Shown here: piece by piece, positions 25,225 through 32,647 of the stretch
Layout: each line of letters starts with the position of its first letter
Position numbering within the stretch: the first letter of the stretch is position 1
Source of the DNA: Planctomycetota bacterium
Lineage (GTDB): Bacteria; Planctomycetota; PUPC01; DSUN01
Assembly (NCBI GenBank): GCA_035384565.1
Contig: DAOOIT010000007.1
Coordinates: 68,882 to 132,881, forward strand
Reading direction: 5' to 3'
DNA length: 64,000 nt
Translations under genes and position numbers: made by a program
Notes under the pieces: model-generated
Told to the model about the DNA's origin: nothing
Seen by the model: only the letters and a program-made list of their open reading frames with translations
The model's database searches: none

Positions 25225-25469
25225 GTGGGGGTTGAATGGAGCGTTTGACGAACACGCGCAAGCGACGGAATGTGACCGGAACGCCCTCCTTGTGACGCGC
25301 TCGCCATTGTGGTTCAGGCTCCTATTGGCAACTTTCACCGCGTCTGGAGCCCCTGAGCGTTCAGGGGCCGCGCGGTCGAGCCCGCGATTGGCGATGCGCC
25401 CGATGCCCCGGACCAGCTCAAGGCGGCCTACTGCGGTGGACGGTGGGGTCCAACTTGTGGAGATGGTGC

Positions 25470-25808
25470 ATGAACATCTATGTCGGTAACCTGTCCTTCC
25501 AGACGGGGGACGCCGAGCTGCGCGCCGCCTTCGAGGCGCACGGCGAGGTGACCTCGGCGTCGGTGATCACGGACAGGGAGACCGGGCGGTCGCGCGGCTT
25601 CGGCTTCGTCGAGATGCCCTCGGCCGAGCAGGCCAAGGCGGCTATCGCCGCCCTCAACGGCACCGACCTCGGCGGTCGCACGCTGAACGTCAACGAGGCG
25701 CGCCCCCGCAGTGAGAGCCGCGGCGGCTCCGGCGGCGGTGGCGGGCGCGGCGGCCGTGGCGGCTACGGCGGCGGTGGCGGCCGCAGCGAGCGTCGCCCCT
25801 CCTGGTGA
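25470..25808 (+). CDS. RRM-type glycine-rich RNA-binding protein
   Basis: A 112-aa protein with one RNA-recognition motif: RNP2 IYVGNL (3-8) and RNP1 RGFGFVEM (42-49). A Gly/Arg-rich tail follows (residues ~85-112). Bacterial proteins of this kind bind single-stranded RNA and are often induced by cold in cyanobacteria. ATG 25470 has a GGAG site upstream, and the RRM starts immediately after it. The long leader and the strong terminator hairpin directly behind the gene (25841-25875) indicate an independently transcribed, abundant mRNA. Confidence 0.92.
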   Translation: MNIYVGNLSFQTGDAELRAAFEAHGEVTSASVITDRETGRSRGFGFVEMPSAEQAKAAIAALNGTDLGGRTLNVNEARPRSESRGGSGGGGGRGGRGGYGGGGGRSERRPSW

Positions 25809-25840
25809 ACCGCAGGTTCATCCGTACGGACGCAACGTTC

Positions 25841-25875
25841 AGGGGCCTGCGGCTGCGCGAGCCGCAGGCCCCTGC
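25841..25875 (+). terminator. Strong hairpin after the RRM gene
   Basis: A perfect 15-bp stem (25841-25855 with 25861-25875) and a 5-nt loop, 33 bp after the stop. The following bases are only moderately T-rich (GCTCTCTC). Confidence 0.65.
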
Positions 25876-25918
25876 TCTCTCGGGCGACGGCGCCGGCTAT
25901 CGCGCCTCAGGAGTTCCC

Positions 25919-27397
25919 GTGAAGGCCCTCTTCGTCTACCCCGAGTTTCCCGACACCTTCTGGAGCTTCAGGCACGCGCTCAAGTTCGTGAGCAAGCGCG
26001 CGTCGCTGCCGCCGCTCGGGCTGCTCACCGTGGCCGCCATGGTGCCCGAGCACTGGGAGAAGCGGCTGGTAGACCTCAATGTGCGGCGGCTGCGCGACCG
26101 CGACATCGCCTGGGCCGACTGCGTGTTCGTGAGCGCCATGGCCGTGCAGCGCGCGGCGGCGCAACGCCTCATCGCCCGGTGCCAGCGCGCGGGCAAGCGC
26201 GTGGTGGCCGGCGGCCCCCTCTTCACGGCCGAACCCGAGGCGTTCCCTGAGCCCGACCACCTGGTCCTCGGCGAGGCCGAAGGCGCCCTGCCCGAACTTG
26301 TGGCCGACCTCGAACGCGGCGAGGCCCGACGGGTCTACATCGCCCCGGCCTTCCCCGAGCTGGATCGGACCCCCGTCCCTCTCTGGCGCCTCGCCGACCT
26401 GTCGCGCTATGCCACCCTGAGCCTCCAGTACTCGCGCGGCTGCCCGTTCAACTGCGATTTCTGCAACGTCACCGCCCTCTTCGGCCACCGCCCCCGTACC
26501 AAGAGCGCCGCCCAGGTGATCGCGGAACTCGATGCCCTCTACGGTGCCGGCTGGCGCGGCGGGGTGTTCTTCGTGGACGACAACCTCATCGGCAACAAGC
26601 ACCGCCTCAAGGCGGAGTTGCTCCCTGCCCTCATCGCCTGGCGCCGGGAGCACGCCATTTCCGGCTTCCTCACCGAGGCCTCCATCAATCTGGCCGACGA
26701 CCCTGAACTGATGGACCTCATGGTGCGGGCCGGCTTCACCACCGTGTTCGTGGGCATCGAGACGCCCGACGCGGCCGGCCTGGCCGAGTGCTCGAAGAGC
26801 CAGAACGCCAACCGCGATCTCGTGGCCGACGTCAAGCGCATCCAGCGCGCCGGCCTTCAGGTGCAGGGCGGCTTCATCGTGGGCTTCGACTCCGACACGC
26901 CCTCAATCTTCGAGCGCCAGATCGCCTTCATCCAGCAGAGCGGCATCGTCACGGCCATGGTCGGCCTGCTCGAGGCCCTGCCCGGCACCCGATTGTTCGA
27001 GCGCCTCCAGCGCGAGGGACGCATCGCCGGCGCCACCTCCGGCGACAACGTGGACGGCACCACGAACATCCTGCCGCGGATGGGCCTCGACACGCTGCGC
27101 GAGGGCTATCGCCGCATCCTCGCCCACATCTATTCGCCCAAGCACTACTACGCGCGCCTCAAGACCTTTCTGTGCGAGTACCAGCCGCCCAAGCTCAGGA
27201 ACCGCGTGACCCTGGCCGACCTGCGGGCATTCGTCCGCTCGATCGTCCGCCTCGGCATCCTGGGCAGCGAGCGCTTCCACTACTGGAAGCTCATCGTCTG
27301 GACGGTGCTCCGCCGTCCCGAACTCCTCTCCACCGCCGTCACCCTCGCCATCTATGGCCACCACTTCCGCAAGGTCTGCCGGCTCCACGTCCTGTGA
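25919..27397 (+). CDS. B12-binding radical SAM protein with DUF4070-like C-terminus
   Basis: A 492-aa enzyme. The N-terminal ~140 residues have the cobalamin-binding (Rossmann-like) fold, opening 'MKALFVYPEFPDTFWSFRHA'. The radical-SAM cluster is C175-x3-C179-x2-C182 in SRGCPFNCDFCNV, followed by VFFVDDNLIGN. The C-terminal ~150 residues resemble DUF4070, as in hopanoid C-methylases such as HpnP and relatives. These are B12-dependent methyltransferases or ring-forming enzymes; no hopanoid genes are nearby to support that role. GTG 25919 has AGGAG 5-6 nt upstream. The frame extends 5' through the terminator hairpin, which argues against earlier starts. Confidence 0.85.
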   Translation: MKALFVYPEFPDTFWSFRHALKFVSKRASLPPLGLLTVAAMVPEHWEKRLVDLNVRRLRDRDIAWADCVFVSAMAVQRAAAQRLIARCQRAGKRVVAGGPLFTAEPEAFPEPDHLVLGEAEGALPELVADLERGEARRVYIAPAFPELDRTPVPLWRLADLSRYATLSLQYSRGCPFNCDFCNVTALFGHRPRTKSAAQVIAELDALYGAGWRGGVFFVDDNLIGNKHRLKAELLPALIAWRREHAISGFLTEASINLADDPELMDLMVRAGFTTVFVGIETPDAAGLAECSKSQNANRDLVADVKRIQRAGLQVQGGFIVGFDSDTPSIFERQIAFIQQSGIVTAMVGLLEALPGTRLFERLQREGRIAGATSGDNVDGTTNILPRMGLDTLREGYRRILAHIYSPKHYYARLKTFLCEYQPPKLRNRVTLADLRAFVRSIVRLGILGSERFHYWKLIVWTVLRRPELLSTAVTLAIYGHHFRKVCRLHVL

Positions 27398-27651
27398 ACC
27401 GCCGATTAATGCGCGTTAATGGCCCAGAGGCCCCAGGATGCGTTGCGCGCTGGATTCCGGCCCGAGACGCGACTCGCCGCAAGCACGGTGGCCGTATTCA
27501 CTTGCGTTGAGCGAGCGGCCCCTCATCGCGGGCCAATGACCCCCAGGTCTCATGTCCGCTCCGGAGGGCTGTAGAGGCCGTTTCTGTGCGTTTTTCGCGG
27601 CGACGTAATAGCTTGACACATAGATACTTCGGGCGGTTGGCACCCCTGGCC

Positions 27652-27679
27652 TTGACTTGGCCCCCGCCGCCGCTACAAT
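27652..27679 (+). promoter_or_regulatory. Promoter of the second URO-D-like gene
   Basis: TTGACT, 16-bp spacer, TACAAT, 43 bp before the ATG. The rest of the 325-bp spacer (27398-27651) shows nothing I can assign. Confidence 0.6.
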
Positions 27680-27722
27680 CGGCGGCGGTCGCTGGCATCG
27701 CCCTTGCCTTCAGGAGCTCGAC

Positions 27723-28808
27723 ATGGAGTTGCCCCCCCGCGAGCGCGTGCGCCTCGCCCTCGAACACCAGGAGGCCGACCGCGTGGCCATCCACGACAGC
27801 CCTTGGGCCACCACTGTCGCCCGCTGGCACACGGAGGGCCTGCCCGAGAAGGTCGGCCCCCACGAGTTCTTCGGCTACGAGTTCGCCGGCATCGGCCCCG
27901 ACCTCTCGCTGCGACTGCCCACCGAGAAGCTTGAGGAAACCGACACCTACGTCACCCAGCGCGGCGCCAACGGCGCCGTCCACCGCAACTGGAAGGGCAA
28001 GACCTCTACGCCCGAACTCGTGGACTTCACAATCAAGACCCGCCGCGACTGGGACGAGCACAAGGCCCGCCTCGCCTTCGATGAGACCCGCCTCAACTGG
28101 GAGAACGTCAAGAAGACCCACGCGGACGCCCGCAAGAGGGGCCTCTTCCTCACCTTCGGAGGCGGCATCGGCTACGACCACAACTCCGGCAGCCTGCTCG
28201 GCCCCGTGCGGCTCCTCACCGCCATTGTTGAGGAGCCCGACTGGGTGGCCGAGATCTTCATGATGCAGGCCGACCTCGCCGTCCAGATCGTCGAGGAGCT
28301 GTTCGCCCGGGGGATTGACTTCGACGCGGCGTTCTATTACGACGACCTGGGCTATAAGAACGGCCTCTTCTTCGCGCCGCGGGCCTACCGCGAGTTGCTC
28401 CAGCCCGCCCACCGCCGTTACCTCGAGTCGTTCAAGCGCCGCGGCCTGCCCTGCATCCTGCACTCGTGCGGCAACGTCACCGAACTGGTCCCCGACCTCA
28501 TCGAGACGGGCTGGACCTGTCTCCAGCCCCTCGAGGTGAAGGCGGGCATGGACCTCTTGGCGTTGAAGAAGAGGTATGGCGACGTGCTGGCCTTCATGGG
28601 CGGGATTGACGTGCGAAAGATGGCCGCGGCCGACAAGCACCCCAAGGCCCTGGAGGACGAGATCCGCACCAAGGTCGGCACGGCCAAGAAGGGCGGCGGC
28701 TATATCTACCACTCCGACCACTCCGTGCCCGACAACGTCAGTTTCGCCAGCTACCGCCGCGTGATCGAGCTGGTCCGCAAGCACGGCGCGTATGGCCGCA
28801 GGCCGTAG
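27723..28808 (+). CDS. Uroporphyrinogen decarboxylase-like (MtaA/CmuA superfamily) protein, copy 2
   Basis: A 361-aa URO-D-fold protein that opens 'MELPPRERVRLALEHQEADR'. Unlike the other two copies in this window, it keeps the H-x-C-G motif (H247-S-C249-G, in CILHSCGNVTELVPDL) that binds zinc in MtaA-type methyltransferases. The second zinc cysteine near the C-terminus appears replaced (GYIYHSDHSVPD). This suggests methyltransfer to or from a cobamide or thiol, as in O-demethylation or halomethane use. No corrinoid protein is encoded next door. CAGGAG lies 6 nt upstream of the ATG. Confidence 0.85.
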   Translation: MELPPRERVRLALEHQEADRVAIHDSPWATTVARWHTEGLPEKVGPHEFFGYEFAGIGPDLSLRLPTEKLEETDTYVTQRGANGAVHRNWKGKTSTPELVDFTIKTRRDWDEHKARLAFDETRLNWENVKKTHADARKRGLFLTFGGGIGYDHNSGSLLGPVRLLTAIVEEPDWVAEIFMMQADLAVQIVEELFARGIDFDAAFYYDDLGYKNGLFFAPRAYRELLQPAHRRYLESFKRRGLPCILHSCGNVTELVPDLIETGWTCLQPLEVKAGMDLLALKKRYGDVLAFMGGIDVRKMAAADKHPKALEDEIRTKVGTAKKGGGYIYHSDHSVPDNVSFASYRRVIELVRKHGAYGRRP

Positions 28809-28817
28809 GGCGGCCCG

Positions 28818-28850
28818 AACCTCCCGCAGGTTCCGAACCTGCGGGAGGTT
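28818..28850. terminator. Two-way terminator hairpin
   Basis: A perfect 13-bp stem (AACCTCCCGCAGG and its complement) with a 7-nt loop lies between the convergent ends of the URO-D-like gene (28808) and nrdJ (28894). No long T-tract on either side. Confidence 0.6.
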
Positions 28851-28893
28851 AGAGACAGGGCGCGCATACCTGCACGCGGAACCGGCACAGGAG

Positions 28894-30951
28894 CTAGGCC
28901 GTCTCGCCTTGCGGCCGCTCGCAGCGGGTGCAGGCGTCCTCGTCGAGGGCGAGCACCTGGCCGGCCGCCGAGCCGTAGCGGTAGACGGTGATGCCCTTGC
29001 AGCGGAGCTTCCAGGCCAGCTCGAAGATGTGGCGGACGTCGGCCGGGGCGGCGGCCTGCGGGAGGTTGCAGGTTTTCGAGACGGCGCTGTCGGTGTGGCG
29101 CTGGAAGGCGGCCTGAAGCCTTACGTGCCACTCCGGCGCGATGTCGAAGGCCGTGGGGAAGAGGCGCTGGACGCTCTTCGGCACGCCCTTGAGGCCGCGG
29201 CACGAGCCGCGGCGGGCGATCTCGCGAATCAGGTCGTCGCTGTAGAAGCCGCCCCGCTCGGCCGCCTCGCGGAAGAGGGCGTTCTCCTCGATCAGCGTGG
29301 CGCCGTCGAGCACGTGCCGCACGTAGGAGAGGGCGAAGAGGGGCTCGATGCCGCTGGAGCAGCCCGCGATGATGCTGATGGTGCCCGTGGGCGCCACCGT
29401 GGTGCACGTGGCGTTGCGCAGGGCGGCGAAGCCCCGCTCGGGCCACACGCTGTGGGCGAAGTGGGGGAATGAGCCGCGCCGCTCGCCGAGTTCCTGCGAC
29501 GCCTTGCGCGCCTCGGCGGCCACGAAGCCCATGATTCGTTCGGCCAGGGCCACCGCCTCGTCGGAGTCGTAAGGCACGCCCAGCCGGATGAGGGCCTCGG
29601 CGAAGCCCATCACGCCCAGGCCGATCTTGCGGCTCGCCCGCGTGTTCGCCGCAATGGCGTCGAGCGGGTAGCGCGAGGCGTCAATCACGTTGTCCAGGAA
29701 GTGCACGCCCTTGCGCGCGACATCGGCCAGACGCGCCCAGTCCACCTCGCCGTCGCGGACCATCACGGCGAGGTTGATGGAGCCGAGGTTGCAGGCTTCG
29801 TAGGGCAGGAGGGGCTGCTCGCCGCAGGGATTGGTGGCCTCGATGACGCCCACGGCGGGCGTGGGGTTGTGGCGGTTGATCTCGTCGAGGAACACGAGGC
29901 CGGGGTCGCCGCAGCGCCAGGCCGAGGTGGCGATGAGGTCGAGCATCTCGCGCGCATTGTGGCGGCCCGCCGTCTTGCCGGTGCGTGGGTTCACGAGGTC
30001 GTAGTCCCGCCCCTTCGCGGCGGCGGCCATGAAGGCGTCGGTCACGGCGACCGAGAGGTTGAAGTTGCGCAGCGTCGCCCCGTCGAGCTTGGCGGTGACG
30101 AACTCCACGATGTCGGGATGGTCCACGCGGAGGATGCCCATGTTGGCGCCGCGGCGCCGGCCGCCCTGCTTGATCGTGTTGGTGGTTTCGTCGTAGACGT
30201 GCATGAAGGAGATCGGCCCGGACGCGACGCCGCCGGTCGAGCGCACGAGGTCGCCCTTAGGGCGCAGGCGCGAGAACGAGAAGCCCGTGCCGCCGCCCGA
30301 CTGGTGGATGAGGGCCATGTCGCGCACGGTGTCGAAGATCTCGCGCAGCGAATCGCCCACGGGCAGCACGAAGCAGGCGGCCAGTTGCCCCAGCGGCGTG
30401 CCCGCGTTCATCAGCGTGGGCGAATTGGGCAGGAACTCCAGCCGCACCATCATCTCGAGGAACTCGTGCTCCGCGCGCTCGACATCGGCCTCCGGGTAGT
30501 TGGCGTCGGGCGCCGCGATGGCGCGGGCCACGCGCACGAACATCTCGTGAGGCGTCTCGGCCACCTCGCCCCGCTCGTCGCGGAGCAGGTAGCGGCGCTC
30601 GAGCACCTGGGTGGCGTTGAGGGGCAGCTTGAGGTCGTCGGCCACGCCGAGCAGGCGCTTCACGCGCCGCAGATCGGCCCGCCGCTGGCGATAGAGGATG
30701 TAGGCCTTCGCCAGGTCGGCCCGGCCCTCGCGCACGAGCACCCGCTCCACCGCGTCCTGGATCTGCTCCACCGTGGGCTGCCTGCGCAGGCGGGCGATGA
30801 CGCGCGCCGCGCAGCGCTCGGCGAACGCGGGGTCGGCCGTGCCCACGGCGCGCTGGGCTTTGAGAATGGCCTGGGTGATCTTGCGCGGGTCGAACGCCTC
30901 GAGGCGCCCGTTGCGCTTCATCACGTGGGTTGGCGGCGGCTTCTTCGCCAT
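28894..30951 (-). CDS. nrdJ: Adenosylcobalamin-dependent (class II) ribonucleotide reductase
   Basis: A 685-aa enzyme that makes deoxyribonucleotides using B12, with or without oxygen. Residues ~8-95 form an ATP-cone (VMKRNGRLEAFDPRKITQAI), the allosteric activity site. The barrel follows, with 'LPNSPTLMNAGTPLGQLAAC', the radical loop region NPCGEQPLLPYEACNLGSIN and ATCTTVAPTGTISIIAGCSS. The C-terminal CTRC pair would shuttle electrons from thioredoxin. No nrdAB or nrdDG is in the window. It is divergent from the MBL-fold gene, with promoter at 30978-31006. Confidence 0.95.
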   Translation of the reverse strand: MAKKPPPTHVMKRNGRLEAFDPRKITQAILKAQRAVGTADPAFAERCAARVIARLRRQPTVEQIQDAVERVLVREGRADLAKAYILYRQRRADLRRVKRLLGVADDLKLPLNATQVLERRYLLRDERGEVAETPHEMFVRVARAIAAPDANYPEADVERAEHEFLEMMVRLEFLPNSPTLMNAGTPLGQLAACFVLPVGDSLREIFDTVRDMALIHQSGGGTGFSFSRLRPKGDLVRSTGGVASGPISFMHVYDETTNTIKQGGRRRGANMGILRVDHPDIVEFVTAKLDGATLRNFNLSVAVTDAFMAAAAKGRDYDLVNPRTGKTAGRHNAREMLDLIATSAWRCGDPGLVFLDEINRHNPTPAVGVIEATNPCGEQPLLPYEACNLGSINLAVMVRDGEVDWARLADVARKGVHFLDNVIDASRYPLDAIAANTRASRKIGLGVMGFAEALIRLGVPYDSDEAVALAERIMGFVAAEARKASQELGERRGSFPHFAHSVWPERGFAALRNATCTTVAPTGTISIIAGCSSGIEPLFALSYVRHVLDGATLIEENALFREAAERGGFYSDDLIREIARRGSCRGLKGVPKSVQRLFPTAFDIAPEWHVRLQAAFQRHTDSAVSKTCNLPQAAAPADVRHIFELAWKLRCKGITVYRYGSAAGQVLALDEDACTRCERPQGETA

Positions 30952-30977
30952 CGGCGCCTTCCTCTCCCCTACCGCCT

Positions 30978-31006
30978 ATTCTACGCGGCGCCGCCCGCAC
31001 ACGCAA
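30978..31006 (-). promoter_or_regulatory. Promoter of nrdJ
   Basis: Minus strand TTGCGT, 17-bp spacer, TAGAAT. I saw no clear cobalamin riboswitch in the short leader. Confidence 0.5.
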
Positions 31007-31024
31007 CCGGTGGTGGGGAGAGAT

Positions 31025-31137
31025 TGGATGAACGGATGAATGGATGAATGGATGATTGGATGATTGGATGGTTGGGTGGTTGGATGGCTGGGCGGGAAAC
31101 CCGCATTCTTCCATTCATCCACGCATCCACTCATCCT
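31025..31137. repeat. Period-8 repeat hairpin, copy 2
   Basis: About eight units of GGATGAAT/GGATGATT/GGATGGTT run from 31025 to ~31092; complementary ATCC-type units run from ~31110 to 31137. It lies between the divergent promoters of nrdJ and the MBL-fold gene, so a terminator role does not fit this copy. Confidence 0.7.
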
Positions 31138-31140
31138 CTC

Positions 31141-31168
31141 TTGACAGCGCCTGCCCACCCCCTAGAAT
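31141..31168 (+). promoter_or_regulatory. Promoter of the MBL-fold gene
   Basis: TTGACA (31141-31146), 16-bp spacer, TAGAAT (31163-31168); the -35 begins 4 bp after the period-8 hairpin. Confidence 0.65.
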
Positions 31169-31188
31169 AGCGGCAGTGAAGGGGTGCT

Positions 31189-31995
31189 ATGGCCAGAGCG
31201 TCGGGTGATTACATCAAGTTCCTCGGCACCGCGGGCGCGCGCTTCGTGATGATCACGCAACGGCGCAGTTCGGCCGGCGTGCTCTATTCGCTCGGCGGGT
31301 TCCAGCTTCTCGTGGACCCCGGCCCCGGCTGCCTGGTCCGGTGCTACGCCAGCCGCCCCAGGGTGGACCCTTCGAAGCTCGACGCCATACTGCTCACCCA
31401 CGGCCATCTGGACCACGCGGGCGATGTGAACGTGATGCTCGAGGCGATGACCGAAGGCGGCCACCGCCATCGCGGCACGCTCTTCGCCCCCGGCGAGGCG
31501 CTCGACGGCGACCCCATCGTGATGCGCTACGTGCGCCACTACGTGGGGCGCATCGAGGTGCTCGGCGAGGGGCGGACCTGGGAGCTGACCCCGGGCGTCA
31601 CCCTCACCACCCCCGTCCGCCACCTGCACAGCGGCGAGGCCTACGGCCTGCGGCTCGACACGCCGCGCCAGCGTATCAGCCACGTGGCCGACACCTCGTA
31701 CTTCCCCGAACTCGTGCAGCACTACGCCCCGTGCGACGTGTTGATCGTGCACATGGTCCTCTATCAGGTGGACCCCGAGCGCAAGAGGCGCATCCTGCAC
31801 ATGGACCTGGCCGATGCGACGCGCCTCGTGGGCGAGGTGCGGCCCAAGCTGGCCATCCTCACCCACTTTGGCATGACCGTGCTCGACGCCAAGCCCTGGC
31901 TTGTCGCCGAGCGCATGAGCGAGGAGACGGGCGTGCGCGTGCTCGCCGCACGCGACGGGATGACGTTCGACCTGGATGAATGGATGAGTGGGTGA
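31189..31995 (+). CDS. MBL-fold metal-dependent hydrolase
   Basis: A 268-aa metallo-beta-lactamase-fold enzyme. The dinuclear metal motif is H71-x-H73-x-D75-H76 in LLTHGHLDHAGD; further ligands are expected from HLHSGEAYGLRL, the Asp in HVADTSYFPEL and His in ILTHFGMTVLD. The layout resembles the PhnP/RNase Z-like subgroup (phosphodiesterases). The last codons (DLDEWMSG and stop) are supplied by the left arm of a period-8 repeat hairpin that begins inside the gene, so the repeat has rewritten or extended the C-terminus. Specific substrate unknown. Confidence 0.85.
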   Translation: MARASGDYIKFLGTAGARFVMITQRRSSAGVLYSLGGFQLLVDPGPGCLVRCYASRPRVDPSKLDAILLTHGHLDHAGDVNVMLEAMTEGGHRHRGTLFAPGEALDGDPIVMRYVRHYVGRIEVLGEGRTWELTPGVTLTTPVRHLHSGEAYGLRLDTPRQRISHVADTSYFPELVQHYAPCDVLIVHMVLYQVDPERKRRILHMDLADATRLVGEVRPKLAILTHFGMTVLDAKPWLVAERMSEETGVRVLAARDGMTFDLDEWMSG

Positions 31996-32045
31996 GTGGA
32001 TGGATTTCCGGCGGTCCTCCACCCATCCAATCATCCAGTCATCCC
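31973..32045. repeat. Period-8 repeat hairpin, copy 3, overlapping a gene end
   Basis: Units GGATGAAT, GGATGAGT, GGGTGAGT, GGATGGAT (from 31974) face ACCC/ATCC/AATC/ATCC/AGTC/ATCC units (to 32045). The left arm encodes the last residues and stop of the MBL-fold protein, and the right arm ends 5 bp before the AGGAG of the next gene. Confidence 0.7.
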
Positions 32046-32062
32046 CCTCAGGAGTTCACACC

Positions 32063-32599
32063 ATGCCGAAGACCGCGGTTGAGTACACCGACTACCTCAG
32101 GGAGACGATGGCTGTCCTCGCCGACCCCGGCTGCCTGCTCGCCACCCAGGGCAAGGACGGCACGCAGAACGCCATGACCATCGGCTGGGGCACCCTCGGG
32201 ATCATCTGGGGGCGGCCGGTCTTCGTCGTCCTCGTCCGCCCCTCGCGCTACACGTGGACGCTGCTCGAGGAGAACGGCGACTTCACCGTGAACGTGCCCC
32301 CGCCCGAGCTGCGCCGGGCCGTGGGCATCTGCGGCTCGAAGTCCCGCCGCGACTACGACAAGTTCATCGAGACCGGCTTGACGCCGGTGCCGAGCGCCCG
32401 CGTGGCCGCGCCCCTCATCGAGGAGTGCGTCGTCACCTACGAGTGCCGCACGATCCACAAGAACCAGGTCATGCCCGACGCCCTGGCGCCCGCCGTGGTG
32501 AAGGACTGCTATCGCTCGGGCGACTTCCACACGCTCTATTACGGGCAGATCCTGGGCGTCCTGGCGGACGCGGATGCGCGCGAGCGGTTGAAGAGTTGA
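32063..32599 (+). CDS. Flavin reductase-like FMN-binding protein
   Basis: A 178-aa split-barrel flavoprotein of the flavin reductase family. The FMN-binding segments 'NAMTIGWGTLGIIWGRPVFV' and VLVRPSRYTWTLLEENGDFT, with FTVNVP and the GSKSRRDYDKF loop, are typical. Such proteins reduce FMN with NAD(P)H or act as small redox partners. ATG 32063 has AGGAG (32050-32054) 8 nt upstream. fucK follows 48 bp later on the same strand, probably in one transcript. Confidence 0.88.
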   Translation: MPKTAVEYTDYLRETMAVLADPGCLLATQGKDGTQNAMTIGWGTLGIIWGRPVFVVLVRPSRYTWTLLEENGDFTVNVPPPELRRAVGICGSKSRRDYDKFIETGLTPVPSARVAAPLIEECVVTYECRTIHKNQVMPDALAPAVVKDCYRSGDFHTLYYGQILGVLADADARERLKS

Positions 32600-32647
32600 G
32601 CGCGGGGCAGCGACGCCCCGCCTACAGCACGAGAGAGGAGACTCCCA

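Noticed and set aside
24771..25307. A 178-aa minus-strand frame in the spacer before the RRM gene.
   Set aside because: It crosses the palindromic element and the RRM promoter, has Arg-rich low-complexity sequence, and matches no family.
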